This document shows positions 7,162 to 15,896 of a DNA stretch of 17,553 nt, piece after piece. A model generated the notes under the pieces. That model saw only the letters and a list, made by a program, of their open reading frames with translations. It searched no databases and was not told where the DNA came from. Position 1 is the first letter of the stretch. Each line of letters begins with the position of its first letter. The position numbers and the translations under genes were made by a program. The stretch comes from Bryobacterales bacterium (GTDB lineage Bacteria > Cyanobacteriota > Vampirovibrionia > Obscuribacterales > Obscuribacteraceae). The stretch covers positions 1 through 17,553 of the forward strand of contig CAJCHQ010000075.1 in NCBI GenBank assembly GCA_903970295.1, in the 5' to 3' direction.

Positions 7162-8204
7162 TAAGCCCAGCGCAAAAGCGCCGCTCCGGCACTAAATCCA
7201 GCTCCAACCGTGGCCATAAGACAAAGGTCACCCTTCTTGAGCATGCCTCTATCCATGGCACTTTGCAGAGCCAGGGGCAATGTACCGTTGGTGGTGTTGC
7301 CGAATTCGTCGATATTGATAATGATGCGGTCGTGCGGCATTCCCAGCCTTTCCGCAGCGGAATCGATAATGCGTTTGTTGGCCTGGTGGGGCACGAAGAG
7401 ATTAACATCCTTGCCAGTCAGTCCATTGCGCTCTAACAATCGCACGCAAATCTCCGCCATTTTTCTAGTCGCCATCCGGAAAACAGCTTGACCGTCTTGC
7501 TTGACGTAGTGCAGGCGTTTCTCCACAGTCTCTTGCGAAGCCGGCATGCGGCTTCCACCAGCAGGCAAACTAAGGGCGTCGCCGCCCGACCCATCAACCT
7601 CATGCAGAAAGTCAATCAAACAATTCTCTTGTTCATCCTCTCCTGCCGGCTGTAACAAAGCAGCGCCACCACCATCTCCGAAAATCACACAAGTGGAGCG
7701 ATCTTTGTAGTCGATAATGGACGACATTACGTCCACTCCTATGACTATCACGTTTTTATGTACGCCGCTGACTATGAATTGAGCGCCGACCTGCATTCCG
7801 TAAAGAAATCCTGAACAAGCCGCAGACAGGTCGAAGCCCCAGGCCTTGGAAGCCCCGATCTTGTTCTGAACAAGACAAGCTGCGGCAGGCAAAACCATAT
7901 CGGGAGTGATAGTGCAAAAAACGATCATGTCTATATCGGCTGGATCCAGACCGGTGGCGGCGATTATTTTCTGCACGGCTTCGGTGCCCAAATCAGAGGC
8001 GACCACGCCCTTATCGACAATATGCCGCTGGCGGATGCCGGTCCGCTCCATGATCCACTGGTTCGAAGTTTCGACCATCTTTTCCAGGTCAGCATTAGTC
8101 AACAGGCCGGGCGGAACGCACGTGCCCAGCCCGGCTATTTTGCATTTAGCAATGGGCCGCAAAGTGTTCGTCGTGGACTCCTGCTTCGGAATTGTGGAAA
8201 CCAT
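7158..8204 (-). CDS. fabH: Beta-ketoacyl-ACP synthase III
   Basis: FabH condenses acetyl-CoA (or another acyl-CoA) with malonyl-ACP to start type II fatty acid synthesis. The Cys-His-Asn triad is present: C130 in SAACSGF, H273 in VPHQAN and N303 in FGNTTNGT. The early ERTGIRQR block (53-60) and the C-terminal GAGFSAGAALLRW segment are also diagnostic. I chose the ATG at 8204 (348 residues), which has AGAGGG just before it, over the in-frame TTG at 8225. An N-terminal extension of about 20 residues precedes the fold, and the Cys-His interval is about 11 residues longer than in E. coli FabH, in an acidic GEDEQEN surface loop. The usual GNTSAAS is GNTTNGT here. It stands alone, without other fab genes, on the minus strand. 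Confidence 0.95.
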   Translation of the reverse strand: MVSTIPKQESTTNTLRPIAKCKIAGLGTCVPPGLLTNADLEKMVETSNQWIMERTGIRQRHIVDKGVVASDLGTEAVQKIIAATGLDPADIDMIVFCTITPDMVLPAAACLVQNKIGASKAWGFDLSAACSGFLYGMQVGAQFIVSGVHKNVIVIGVDVMSSIIDYKDRSTCVIFGDGGGAALLQPAGEDEQENCLIDFLHEVDGSGGDALSLPAGGSRMPASQETVEKRLHYVKQDGQAVFRMATRKMAEICVRLLERNGLTGKDVNLFVPHQANKRIIDSAAERLGMPHDRIIINIDEFGNTTNGTLPLALQSAMDRGMLKKGDLCLMATVGAGFSAGAALLRWAY

Positions 8205-8510
8205 GCTGCCCTCTATTGAGACCAAGCCTCAAACAATCGGAACCTCCAAGATTATACGGACACAAGACTGCACAACACCTAGATCCGTATCCTGAATTTA
8301 AGAAATTAGAACAGTCGAAAGCCCCCCACAGCGCGATTACAATTTGTATCAAAGTATACCTAACATTGCCGACGCAGACGGGGAGTGCGAAAAATCGTCG
8401 ACATGCCCGGACGGAGCCTGTTTAACGAAAGCGGTCAGGGCGCCTGCAATATGCTAGGATGCCCAGAGATAGGGTCTGTACAGGGCTTTAGAGGGGCGAC
8501 GAGGATTTCG

Positions 8511-8837
8511 ATGTCTGACGGGATGCCATTACAATCGCCGGAACAAGAGCAACAGGTGCTCGAAGGCAAGCCCAAGCTAAAAAAACCGCCGCTCTACAAA
8601 GTCTTACTGCATAACGACAATTTCACTTCGATGGAATTCGTGGTGTCTGTCCTGATCTCGGTCTTCCATAAGAACGAACAGACTGCTCACGCCATCATGA
8701 TGAAGGTGCATCAGCAAGGCGTCGGAGTCGCGGGCGTTTACACCTACGAAATCGCCGAAGCAAAAATAGACAAAGTGACCGAATTAGCTCGAGCGCGAGA
8801 GTTTCCTCTTATGTGTAGTATGGAAGAAGATGAATAG
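8511..8837 (+). CDS. clpS: ATP-dependent Clp protease adaptor ClpS
   Basis: ClpS is the N-recognin of the bacterial N-end rule: it binds proteins with N-terminal Leu, Phe, Tyr or Trp and hands them to ClpA (or ClpC) for degradation by ClpP. The 108-residue product has a disordered, Gln/Glu-rich N-terminus (1-26) and the folded core YKVLLHNDNFTSMEFV (29-44). The residues that hold the substrate alpha-amino group in E. coli ClpS are all here (N35, D36, H67), as is the gatekeeper methionine (M41). The reading frame is open to 8385, but the ATG at 8511 has GAGGA with a 5-base spacer and gives the usual ClpS length. The clpA gene follows 41 bases later, a classic functional pair. Confidence 0.95.
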   Translation: MSDGMPLQSPEQEQQVLEGKPKLKKPPLYKVLLHNDNFTSMEFVVSVLISVFHKNEQTAHAIMMKVHQQGVGVAGVYTYEIAEAKIDKVTELARAREFPLMCSMEEDE

Positions 8838-8878
8838 TGGCATTAGCCATTTCCTAAAGCGACCAACAAGTAAAAAGA

Positions 8879-11377
8879 ATGAACCCGACAAGAGAACTGC
8901 AAAATACGCTGAACGCCTCATTGCATGAAGCTGTAAAAAGAAGAAACGAGTACATCACTCTCGAACACATTTTGTTTTCACTGCTGCATGAAAAAACAGG
9001 CAGTGACGTCATCCGCAACTGCGGCGGTAATGTAGAGGAACTGATCAAAGAGGTCGACACCTTCCTCACCCAAAGTATCGAGAGCCTGCCGGAGCAACCG
9101 CAGGCGAAGGGCAAACCAGGCGGGTCGCCCGAGCCGCTGACGACCGGAACAGACCCAAGGCGTTTCGTGCGCAGACCTGGGTCGCCAGCAGCCAATTTAG
9201 AGCAGGCCACGAGCGATCCTAACAAAATGCCGGAGCCGACAGCCGCCTTTCAACGAGTGCTTGAGCGAGCGGTCTACCAGGCGGCATCATCGGCCCAGAG
9301 CACTGTAGATGGTGGCAATATCCTGGCCGCAATGTATGACGAGAAGCGATCTTTCGCCGTCTATCTCCTAGAGAAACAGGGAATTTCACGCCTCGATATT
9401 CTCAACTACATCTCGCATGGCATCTCGAAAATTGGGCCCGGCAACGACCATGACGATGATGAAGAATCAACGTACAGAGGCTGGGAAGGTGAGGGTCAGG
9501 GGAACGGACGAAAGTCTGACCCGCTAGCCCTTTATACGGTAAATTTGATCGAACAAGCGACTCAGAACCGCATTGATCCTCTGATTGGACGAACCAGCGA
9601 AGTGCATCGCACCATCCAAATCTTGTGTCGTCGACGCAAAAATAACCCGATCTATGTCGGCGATCCCGGGGTCGGCAAAACAGCTATAGCCGAAGGACTA
9701 GCCCTGAAAATTCAGCGGGGTGAAGTGCCCGATGCCATCAAAAATGCCGAAGTCTATTCACTTGATATGGGCGCCTTGCTTGCCGGCACCAAATTTCGTG
9801 GGGAGTTTGAGCAGCGATTGAAAGCCGTGATCAAAGCGCTTGAAGACAAGCCCGGTGTCATTCTATTTATCGATGAAATACACACAATCGTCGGGGCAGG
9901 GGCCGGTGCCGGTGGCATGATGGACGCTTCGAATATTCTCAAACCAGCTCTGGCAAGCGGTCGACTACGGTGTATCGGTTCCACGACTTACCCTGAATAC
10001 AAAGTCGCCTTCGAAAAAGACAAGGCTCTGGCCAGGCGTTTTCAAAAAATCGAAGTGAGCGAGCCTTCGGTGGAAGACACGATCAAAATTTTGCAGGGAT
10101 TGAAACAGTATTACGAAGAGCACCATGGCGTCACTTATAACGACGACGCCATCGTTGTCGCGGCCGAATTGGCAGCCAAACACATCAACGACAGATATCT
10201 GCCCGACAAAGCAATCGACGTCATCGACGAAGTGGGGGCGGCGGTCAAATTAATGCCGGCGGAGGAACGCGAGTCGCGCCAGATAACAACTCACGATGTC
10301 GAATTGGTGATCGCCAGTATGGCGAGAATTCCAGCAAAAACCGTATCTGGCTCTGACAAAGAACGCTTACAAAACATCGAGAAAGAGCTCAAATCCACTC
10401 TATATGGTCAAGACCACGCGGTCGAACAAATGGTGAGAGCGATCAAATTGTCGCGCGCCGGGCTGAGCAGCCCGACTAAACCAATCGGTTCCTTTCTGTT
10501 CTCTGGTCCAACCGGAGTCGGCAAAACCGAACTGGCGAAACAGCTGGCTCGCGTCCTGGGTATCAATCTGCTCCGATTCGATATGAGCGAGTACATGGAA
10601 AAGCATACGGTGTCTCGCCTGATTGGCGCCCCGCCAGGCTACGTCGGCTTCGACCAGGGCGGACTATTGACAGACGCCATTAACAAGTCACCACATTCGG
10701 TGCTGGTTCTGGATGAAATCGAAAAAGCGCATCCCGACCTTTTCAGCATTTTGTTGCAGGTCATGGATCATGCCACACTGACCGACAACAACGGCAAAAA
10801 AGCTGACTTTCGCAACGTCATTTTGATTATGACGACCAATGCCGGTGCCAGAGAGATGACAGCTGAAGATATCGGCTTCAAACCAAAGGCGGCGCCGACT
10901 TCATTTATCGCCGACCAACCTGTCGAAGCAGCCTCGACCAAGCCTTCGCTAAGTATCGGCATCAGCAAAGGCAAAGATGCAATCGAGCGAACGTTCAGCC
11001 CGGAATTTCGTAATCGTCTCGATGCCTGGATTGTTTTCAATCCTTTGACTCACAAAGAAATAATGCGGGTCGTAGACAAATTCGTAAACGAAGCCAGAGC
11101 TCAACTCATTGAAAAAAACGTCGAAATCGAACTGAAAGACTCAGCCAGAGAATGGCTATGTGTTAAAGGCTTTGACAAACTATACGGCGCTCGCCCGATG
11201 GCCCGCTTGATCCAGCAAAAGATCAAAGAACCATTGGCCGACGAATTATTGTTCGGAAAACTGGAGCACGGCGGTAAAGTCATAGTGGAAGAGCTAGGTG
11301 GCGAACTTGAACTAACTTGCCACTCTCTGAGCGGAGACGAAGCGCCCCAAAACGCCGACGGCATAGACAAAAAATAG
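8879..11377 (+). CDS. clpA: ATP-dependent Clp protease ATPase subunit ClpA
   Basis: AAA+ unfoldase of 832 residues that would form hexamers on ClpP and unfold substrates delivered by ClpS. An N-domain (1-about 185) is followed by two ATPase modules: Walker A1 GDPGVGKT (261-268), Walker B1 VILFIDE (327-333), Walker A2 GPTGVGKT (543-550) and Walker B2 VLVLDE (608-613). There is no ClpB/ClpC middle coiled coil, and the linker and the TTNAGARE segment are ClpA-like. A ClpP-docking tripeptide IGF is present at 665-667. It is longer than E. coli ClpA (758): about 40 Pro/Gly/Arg-rich residues are inserted between the two halves of the N-domain (about 72-116), the loop after IGF is extended (about 668-700), and there is a C-terminal tail. 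The Shine-Dalgarno is weak, so coupling to clpS is likely. Confidence 0.93.
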   Translation: MNPTRELQNTLNASLHEAVKRRNEYITLEHILFSLLHEKTGSDVIRNCGGNVEELIKEVDTFLTQSIESLPEQPQAKGKPGGSPEPLTTGTDPRRFVRRPGSPAANLEQATSDPNKMPEPTAAFQRVLERAVYQAASSAQSTVDGGNILAAMYDEKRSFAVYLLEKQGISRLDILNYISHGISKIGPGNDHDDDEESTYRGWEGEGQGNGRKSDPLALYTVNLIEQATQNRIDPLIGRTSEVHRTIQILCRRRKNNPIYVGDPGVGKTAIAEGLALKIQRGEVPDAIKNAEVYSLDMGALLAGTKFRGEFEQRLKAVIKALEDKPGVILFIDEIHTIVGAGAGAGGMMDASNILKPALASGRLRCIGSTTYPEYKVAFEKDKALARRFQKIEVSEPSVEDTIKILQGLKQYYEEHHGVTYNDDAIVVAAELAAKHINDRYLPDKAIDVIDEVGAAVKLMPAEERESRQITTHDVELVIASMARIPAKTVSGSDKERLQNIEKELKSTLYGQDHAVEQMVRAIKLSRAGLSSPTKPIGSFLFSGPTGVGKTELAKQLARVLGINLLRFDMSEYMEKHTVSRLIGAPPGYVGFDQGGLLTDAINKSPHSVLVLDEIEKAHPDLFSILLQVMDHATLTDNNGKKADFRNVILIMTTNAGAREMTAEDIGFKPKAAPTSFIADQPVEAASTKPSLSIGISKGKDAIERTFSPEFRNRLDAWIVFNPLTHKEIMRVVDKFVNEARAQLIEKNVEIELKDSAREWLCVKGFDKLYGARPMARLIQQKIKEPLADELLFGKLEHGGKVIVEELGGELELTCHSLSGDEAPQNADGIDKK

Positions 11378-11612
11378 CTTCGGTTCGAGTCTTGCTCACA
11401 GATCTTTCACTAACGACTGCTTTGATACAGAGAGGTCATAGCCGGCAATTGCTTCCCCGAAAGCAGCCCCTTGCTCTTAAATTTCGAATCGCAGAGAAGG
11501 TTCTGTCGCCGAAGGGCTCGTTAATGTGGGTATATTGGAATACGGCGTGACTCGAGCCACTCGACGAGCGGTCGGCACCGAACCAACGCCCCATTCAGTC
11601 TCCAGGTCGCAT

Positions 11613-12410
11613 ATGTCCAATAATGATAAATGGGTTGATGAAAGACGGTCCGTGATCCGGGATAGCGCTTTCAATCGCGGTGTCAGCGGCGTTCGCCAAA
11701 CTCAACTAGGATTGCCAGCAATGCAGGCGCCTCCACCGAGCCCGCGGGCAACACAGTCGATGCCTGCGTTTAAAAACAGTGGTTCGCAGCCCTATCCGGG
11801 AATAGGTCAAACCTTCGCCAGCGCAGCCGAAGCACAGGCTTTTCTGGAAGAGCCGGAAAAGCCAACAGTGAAGCTCTGGGCACCGACCGACGAAGAAGTT
11901 GACGAGCGCGCATTTTACGACCCACAGACTCGCACTTATAACCTCCGATATATCGTGCGTGTAATGCAACGTGAAGTTAATCGAGCGTTTCATTACAACC
12001 GACCGTTGTCGATATTGGTCGTGGCGCTCAATGATCTAAAATCGGTCGAAAACAAATACGGCTTGTTGCCTTACAGCCTCTCCTTGAGAGAAGTGGTGCA
12101 AACGCTAATCAAGAATCGCGGTCCCATCGACATGGTGGCCCGCTATACAGAAGAGCGCTTCATTTTCCTCTGTCCCGAAATGGATTTTGCCAGAGCAGTC
12201 ACGTTTGGAGAGCAACTTTGCGAGCAATTTCGTAACCTGGTAATTCCCTGTCAATATCCAATCAAGCTGCCAGCAAGTATTGGTGTCGCATCTTTCTCCG
12301 AAGAACTATGTGAACTCGAATCATTGCTGGCGATTGCCGATCTTGGCGCCGATCTGATCATTCAACAAGGTGGCGATGGCGCCTGCTATGCTCCGAACGC
12401 GGTAGAGTAA
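11613..12410 (+). CDS. Protein with a degenerate, non-catalytic GGDEF domain
   Basis: Predicted 265-residue cytoplasmic protein. Residues 1-95 are disordered and Pro/Ser/Gln-rich; from about 101 (YDPQTRTYNLRYI) to 259 it follows the diguanylate cyclase fold, with matching segments PLSILVV, VARY, LPASIGVASF and LLAIADLGADL. The active site is destroyed: the GGDEF loop reads T179-E180-E181-R182-F183 after VARY, and the metal-binding Asp of the DLDxFK motif is Ala (A138, in VALNDLK). The inhibitory RxxD site is also absent. It should therefore not make c-di-GMP; such domains usually serve as binding or regulatory modules. The start at 11613 is preceded by AGGT; an in-frame GTG at 11526 is an alternative. 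About 235 bases separate it from clpA, and it faces the large VIT/VWA gene. Confidence 0.75.
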   Translation: MSNNDKWVDERRSVIRDSAFNRGVSGVRQTQLGLPAMQAPPPSPRATQSMPAFKNSGSQPYPGIGQTFASAAEAQAFLEEPEKPTVKLWAPTDEEVDERAFYDPQTRTYNLRYIVRVMQREVNRAFHYNRPLSILVVALNDLKSVENKYGLLPYSLSLREVVQTLIKNRGPIDMVARYTEERFIFLCPEMDFARAVTFGEQLCEQFRNLVIPCQYPIKLPASIGVASFSEELCELESLLAIADLGADLIIQQGGDGACYAPNAVE

Positions 12411-12435
12411 ATCTGTTCTCTCCTGGAAAATCCAA

Positions 12436-12461
12436 AAAGGTCCGCTCGCTTGCGAACCTTT
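12436..12461. terminator. Terminator between convergent genes
   Basis: AAAGGT-C-CGC pairs with GCG-A-ACCTTT around a six-base loop TCGCTT, with one internal C/A mismatch. The A-run before and T-rich sequence after it let it act in both directions, matching its place between the stop codons of the GGDEF-like gene (12410) and the VIT/VWA gene (12483). Confidence 0.7.
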
Positions 12462-12482
12462 CTGAACCTTTCTCACCGTGTT

Positions 12483-15347
12483 TTAACTGAACAGATTAGC
12501 GTCCCGCGCAGAGGCGACGAACCAATTAACAATGCCTGGAAAAGCCAGACCACCGAGAATCAGGATGACACCGTAAATGATGGCAGTTTTGCGGCCGAAT
12601 CCGTTACGGAACAACCAGAAATGCTGCAGGAATGTACAGCCGATCAAGCAACTTCCCAGGATTAATCCAGCCAACTCGGTGACATTGGTAAAGATGTTGA
12701 ACATCGCTTCGAGGTTGGCCAAGTTGTTTACACGGACGGTACCAGCAGTATTGACACCTGTGACGTAAGTAGCATCGGCTCCTTGCGGGCCGATCGCACC
12801 GTTAGTGGTGCCTTGCAATTGAGGTAAAAGACTGGTCTGGGAAGAGAATGCGTCTGCCGACGTCGACCCCGAGCTAGCCATCGTCGACGCCGAGTTGGCA
12901 TCTTGTTCTGGTGTTCGCTCCAGGGTCCCACTGCCCATGATTGAGCGCTCCGAGTTCGGATTGCTACTTAGTTGAGCGCCAGCATTTTCTCTTTCAGAAG
13001 TGCCGTTGACCAGCCGAATCAATGCGGTGCTGGCTGGAGTGACTAGATTGTGGAGAGAACCGAGCCTGCCGGCAACAATGACTTGACCACGGGCAAGCAA
13101 TTTTTGGCATTCCTGATCGTAGAAAGTGCTGATGATCTCGTCGGCTAGATCGCCATCCACTATTTTAACGTCGGGTTTGACCTTACTTTTGTTGAACGTA
13201 ATGACGAACTCGCTGCCACCAGGCTGCCATCTGCTCAGAAAACGGCTCAGGTCTTCGTTAATCGTACCGCTTCTACCGATCACTTTGAATGGTCCAATTT
13301 CTTTATGATTTTTGAAAAACTCGTTAGCATCAGTAATACCATTGTCAACCGGTAATTCATAAAACGCGGGTGTCACCGTATATGGTGAGCTTATATAGAG
13401 CTCTTGATTTAAGCTGGGTTGTCCACTATGTATCCACAAAACGGCACCACCGGCAGACTCCCCAGCCAGTTGAGCGGCTTTCACAACGGCCGACAAATTG
13501 TTTTGCCCACCTATAAAGTCGACATCAGTCAATTTATCTAACGCTGAAGCTAGCGGTTGCGGGTCCAGATCATTATCTTCATTAGCCAGAAGCACAGAAG
13601 TATTGATTGACTTCGTCAACTTACGCAGGCCATTTTTGATCTCTTTCAGCTTGGCGCGCATGCTCTCCGACCCATCGATGACAACGTAAAGATTCTTAGG
13701 AATTGAAGATACTACCTGATTCATTTTTTCAATTACAAAGGACCGTGAAATCGGATCGAAAGCTGCTACGTTTTCGTGCTTGCCCATATCGTTCAGACAA
13801 ATGGTGATGCCGGCTCCGGTCAAGTCTTCTTCCTTAAGGTTGCAGGTAAGCAGATTCTGACCCCCCGGGAGAGTTTCAGACTTAGCCTCCTTAAGATGAA
13901 CCGTCATTTTTTCATCCGACCGCAGACGCAAATCGTGTTCTCCAGACAAACTGAAGTTAGTGTCGATCAATCTGGGCAGCGTGACAGAGGCGCTTGTGAG
14001 ACTTGTCGGCTGCACCGGCGACACAATTGTCATAGAGATCTTCAGTTCACCCTGAGCCGGTACTGGAAAACAATGAACGAGGTAACGATCGTGGCCAAGG
14101 TCGCTGACCAAGGTGTTTACATCATGACCGAGGGTGACTCCCCGGTTCGCCTGCTCGTCATGGCTAGAGGCAGCCATATCGATCGCCACGTTCGGCACGG
14201 TTTGCGCCTTTCGCGGTTCTCCATTCACCCACAGGGTAACTCCACTAATCACCGCTCCTGGTGGCAAAGAGAATTGAGCACGGGCTTCTTGATCGTAGTA
14301 AGTCCTATTTTTCAGAACGTAAGTCCAATTCAGCGTCGAAGCCAGTGACTCACTGCTGACCGTACCCCTGATCGCCGAGCGCAGCAAAGAAAGTCCGGGA
14401 ATTGCCGCACCAACAACGTGTCGATTCAAATAATCGTCGGGCATTGACGCATAATTCGAAGCCTTACTATCGCGGAATGGTCGTCCGGCGACTGCAAAAT
14501 AGACCTGCCGTTGAGCGATCGGATCCAGGTGGATGAACATCCCCGGAAGCCCACCAGCGCGTTCATCAGAGCACTCCATGCGTAACTCCAACTCCGGTTT
14601 CAAGCTGCGCAAAAAGTCCAAAGCCTTCTGTCTTTCGTCTTTATTTTCCGACGTGGCCATATATTCGGCGACGCGGATACCAACTGATTTGGCCTCAGAG
14701 CCAGCAACCAGAAAAAGAGACATCAAAATACCGCCGAGGCAGTAGATGCCTGTTCTCAACCTGGTGCTGGAAAATTCACGAAGCCCACGGAGCCTCAGGC
14801 CCAAATACATAGAAGTGACACAAGTCAAAAGAGAAACTATGGCAATTGCCGTAACTAGTAAAGAAAACGACTGACCAGCTCGATCAGCAATGGGATAGAC
14901 CAGCGCGTTAGCAACGCAGCAAACAACCGCGGAGAACAGGGCAGTGCCAGTGGCCAGACCGATCATCAAGCCATTGCGAATCGGGTTACGAAGGTCCTTT
15001 TGCGTAACGGCTACCAAAACTTTGTAATTGGCCAAAGGCACGAGCAAACACAATGCAATTTCAATTATAGATTCGATCGGATGTTTCAAAATTAGCATCG
15101 TTATTCGCTCGGAACAAGCAAAAGCACCAACCAGCAAAAGAATGGTCGGAAAGATCACTCCGGTGACGAGTGCTGTCAGTTCGGACACTGTGTAATCAGG
15201 AATTCCCGTCCCAGCACGTGCTTGTGCAGAGTCGCAGCCAGATTCATCTTCTCGCTCGAAAAACTCTTCTGGGCCTGTGTTTTGAATAGCCGGCCGCATT
15301 GATTGATTGGGTAAACCGCTATGCTCATTTTCAATTTCGACGATCAT
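12483..15347 (-). CDS. Large membrane protein with VIT and von Willebrand A domains
   Basis: A 954-residue protein. The start is the ATG at 15347, with AGGAG 7 bases upstream; the in-frame codon at 15380 is less likely. After an acidic N-terminus come five predicted helices (about 57-77, 93-114, 125-150, 161-184, 198-217). A long extracytoplasmic part holds a VIT (inter-alpha-trypsin) domain from about 338 (ARAQFSLPPGAVISGVTLWV) and a VWA domain from about 550 (YVVIDGSESM). The MIDAS DxSxS is intact (D558, S560, S562), but the usual GGTN is GGQN (613-616). A Ser/Thr/Gln-rich spacer precedes two C-terminal helices (about 891-913 and 921-945). The order of many helices, VIT, VWA, helix resembles the exosortase-associated VIT proteins (XrtN or MSEP-CTERM systems), but no exosortase gene or sorting motif is present. 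A role in surface assembly or adhesion is inference. Confidence 0.82.
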   Translation of the reverse strand: MIVEIENEHSGLPNQSMRPAIQNTGPEEFFEREDESGCDSAQARAGTGIPDYTVSELTALVTGVIFPTILLLVGAFACSERITMLILKHPIESIIEIALCLLVPLANYKVLVAVTQKDLRNPIRNGLMIGLATGTALFSAVVCCVANALVYPIADRAGQSFSLLVTAIAIVSLLTCVTSMYLGLRLRGLREFSSTRLRTGIYCLGGILMSLFLVAGSEAKSVGIRVAEYMATSENKDERQKALDFLRSLKPELELRMECSDERAGGLPGMFIHLDPIAQRQVYFAVAGRPFRDSKASNYASMPDDYLNRHVVGAAIPGLSLLRSAIRGTVSSESLASTLNWTYVLKNRTYYDQEARAQFSLPPGAVISGVTLWVNGEPRKAQTVPNVAIDMAASSHDEQANRGVTLGHDVNTLVSDLGHDRYLVHCFPVPAQGELKISMTIVSPVQPTSLTSASVTLPRLIDTNFSLSGEHDLRLRSDEKMTVHLKEAKSETLPGGQNLLTCNLKEEDLTGAGITICLNDMGKHENVAAFDPISRSFVIEKMNQVVSSIPKNLYVVIDGSESMRAKLKEIKNGLRKLTKSINTSVLLANEDNDLDPQPLASALDKLTDVDFIGGQNNLSAVVKAAQLAGESAGGAVLWIHSGQPSLNQELYISSPYTVTPAFYELPVDNGITDANEFFKNHKEIGPFKVIGRSGTINEDLSRFLSRWQPGGSEFVITFNKSKVKPDVKIVDGDLADEIISTFYDQECQKLLARGQVIVAGRLGSLHNLVTPASTALIRLVNGTSERENAGAQLSSNPNSERSIMGSGTLERTPEQDANSASTMASSGSTSADAFSSQTSLLPQLQGTTNGAIGPQGADATYVTGVNTAGTVRVNNLANLEAMFNIFTNVTELAGLILGSCLIGCTFLQHFWLFRNGFGRKTAIIYGVILILGGLAFPGIVNWFVASARDANLFS

Positions 15348-15701
15348 ATTCGTTCTCCTCATGAAGGCGATTGGCGGCAACCGCAGCTTCGAGCTGAGGC
15401 ACTACCAAATCTGAATTTTTGCGGCAAAATACTTTCTCGCCAGCGGCGAGAAGCGCAAAATTCAAGTGTTGTATTAAAATTGGGCAGCCCCAAGAAAGTT
15501 AGGGGTTGGCTCATACTACTCAAACAATGCGCACAGATCGATGGGGTTTCCCCTGACATCTGGAGCAATGGATAGTAGCCTGGGCAGGAAAGCAAGCCCA
15601 GCACCGGAAGCCCAAAGAACGTGAAGAGTCCAGCACCGATAGGTACTGGACAATGAAAGATCAATCACCATCGCACCGCACGCTACTACCGATGAACCAA
15701 T
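15348..15701. other. Intergenic stretch upstream of the VIT/VWA gene
   Basis: No convincing gene. It holds the AGGAG ribosome binding site of the VIT/VWA gene (15355-15359 as CTCCT on the plus strand), a perfect hairpin at 15434-15452, and a six-base inverted repeat CTGGGC/GCCCAG (15580-15601). A minus-strand open frame (15359-15664) with a TTG start and no good ribosome site spans most of it but resembles nothing I know. The missing 5' part of the methyltransferase remnant is not found here in any plus-strand frame. No clear promoter was seen. Confidence 0.5.
15434..15452. other. Perfect hairpin in the VIT/VWA leader
   Basis: TTCTCGCC and GGCGAGAA pair over 8 bases around a three-base loop. 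On the minus strand it is followed by AGTATTTT, so it could act as a weak terminator or a leader structure 87 bases before the VIT/VWA start. Confidence 0.45.
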
Positions 15702-15895
15702 ATGTTCTTCTCAATAGCGCTGATTGGTGAAAGTCTAGCTTTTGGCTCCTGGCTTTCTCTGGCACCCGCCGCTGCAATGGTCCTTGTTCTGGTCAAGCGC
15801 ACCTTCATTGAAGAAGCCCTTCTCCAGCAGGGTTTGCCCACTTATAAGGAACACGCCGAGCGCGTTCCTTAAAGTGGGTGCCAGGAATTTGGTGA
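15702..15895 (+). pseudogene. Remnant of an isoprenylcysteine methyltransferase-like gene (5'-truncated, frameshifted)
   Basis: The frame from ATG 15702 reads ESLAFGSWLSL, then a hydrophobic stretch, then FIEEALLQQGLPTYKEHAERVP and stops at TAA 15870-15872 (56 codons). This matches the C-terminal third of the ICMT/Ste14-like membrane methyltransferase family, in which a helix, an EE-LL motif and a Y-x2-(Y/H)-x-xRV segment are followed by a tail such as RLVPGVW. Adding one base near 15870 continues the frame as LKWVPGIW and ends at TGA 15893-15895, exactly the missing family tail. The N-terminal two thirds, including the RHPMY-type S-adenosylmethionine region, is not present: the same frame has stops at 15693 and 15654. 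So this is a decayed or truncated gene, or the frameshift is a sequencing error on top of a real truncation. It converges on the cystathionine synthase-family gene, ending 1 base before its stop. Confidence 0.7.
15837..15878. repeat. Long inverted repeat, possible terminator of the cystathionine synthase-family gene
   Basis: CCCACTTATAAGGAAC (15837-15852) and GTTCCTTAAAGTGGG (15864-15878) form two seven-base stem blocks around an 11-base loop, with a one-base bulge between the blocks. It lies 19 bases beyond the stop of the minus-strand gene and inside the methyltransferase remnant. There is no T-run on either side, so it may protect or punctuate transcripts rather than terminate by itself. 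Confidence 0.5.
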
Positions 15896-15896
15896 C

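Noticed and set aside
8205..8225. TTG start for fabH seven codons upstream
   Set aside because: The ATG at 8204 has AGAGGG just before it, and the extra codons add nothing recognisable.
8385..8510. N-terminal extension of clpS
   Set aside because: The frame is open, but no ribosome site supports the upstream start, and the ATG at 8511 has a good Shine-Dalgarno and gives the normal ClpS length.
15359..15664. Minus-strand open frame of 101 codons upstream of the VIT/VWA gene
   Set aside because: TTG start without a ribosome binding site, no recognisable domain, overlaps the Shine-Dalgarno and start of the VIT/VWA gene, and contains the hairpin at 15434-15452. Most likely chance.
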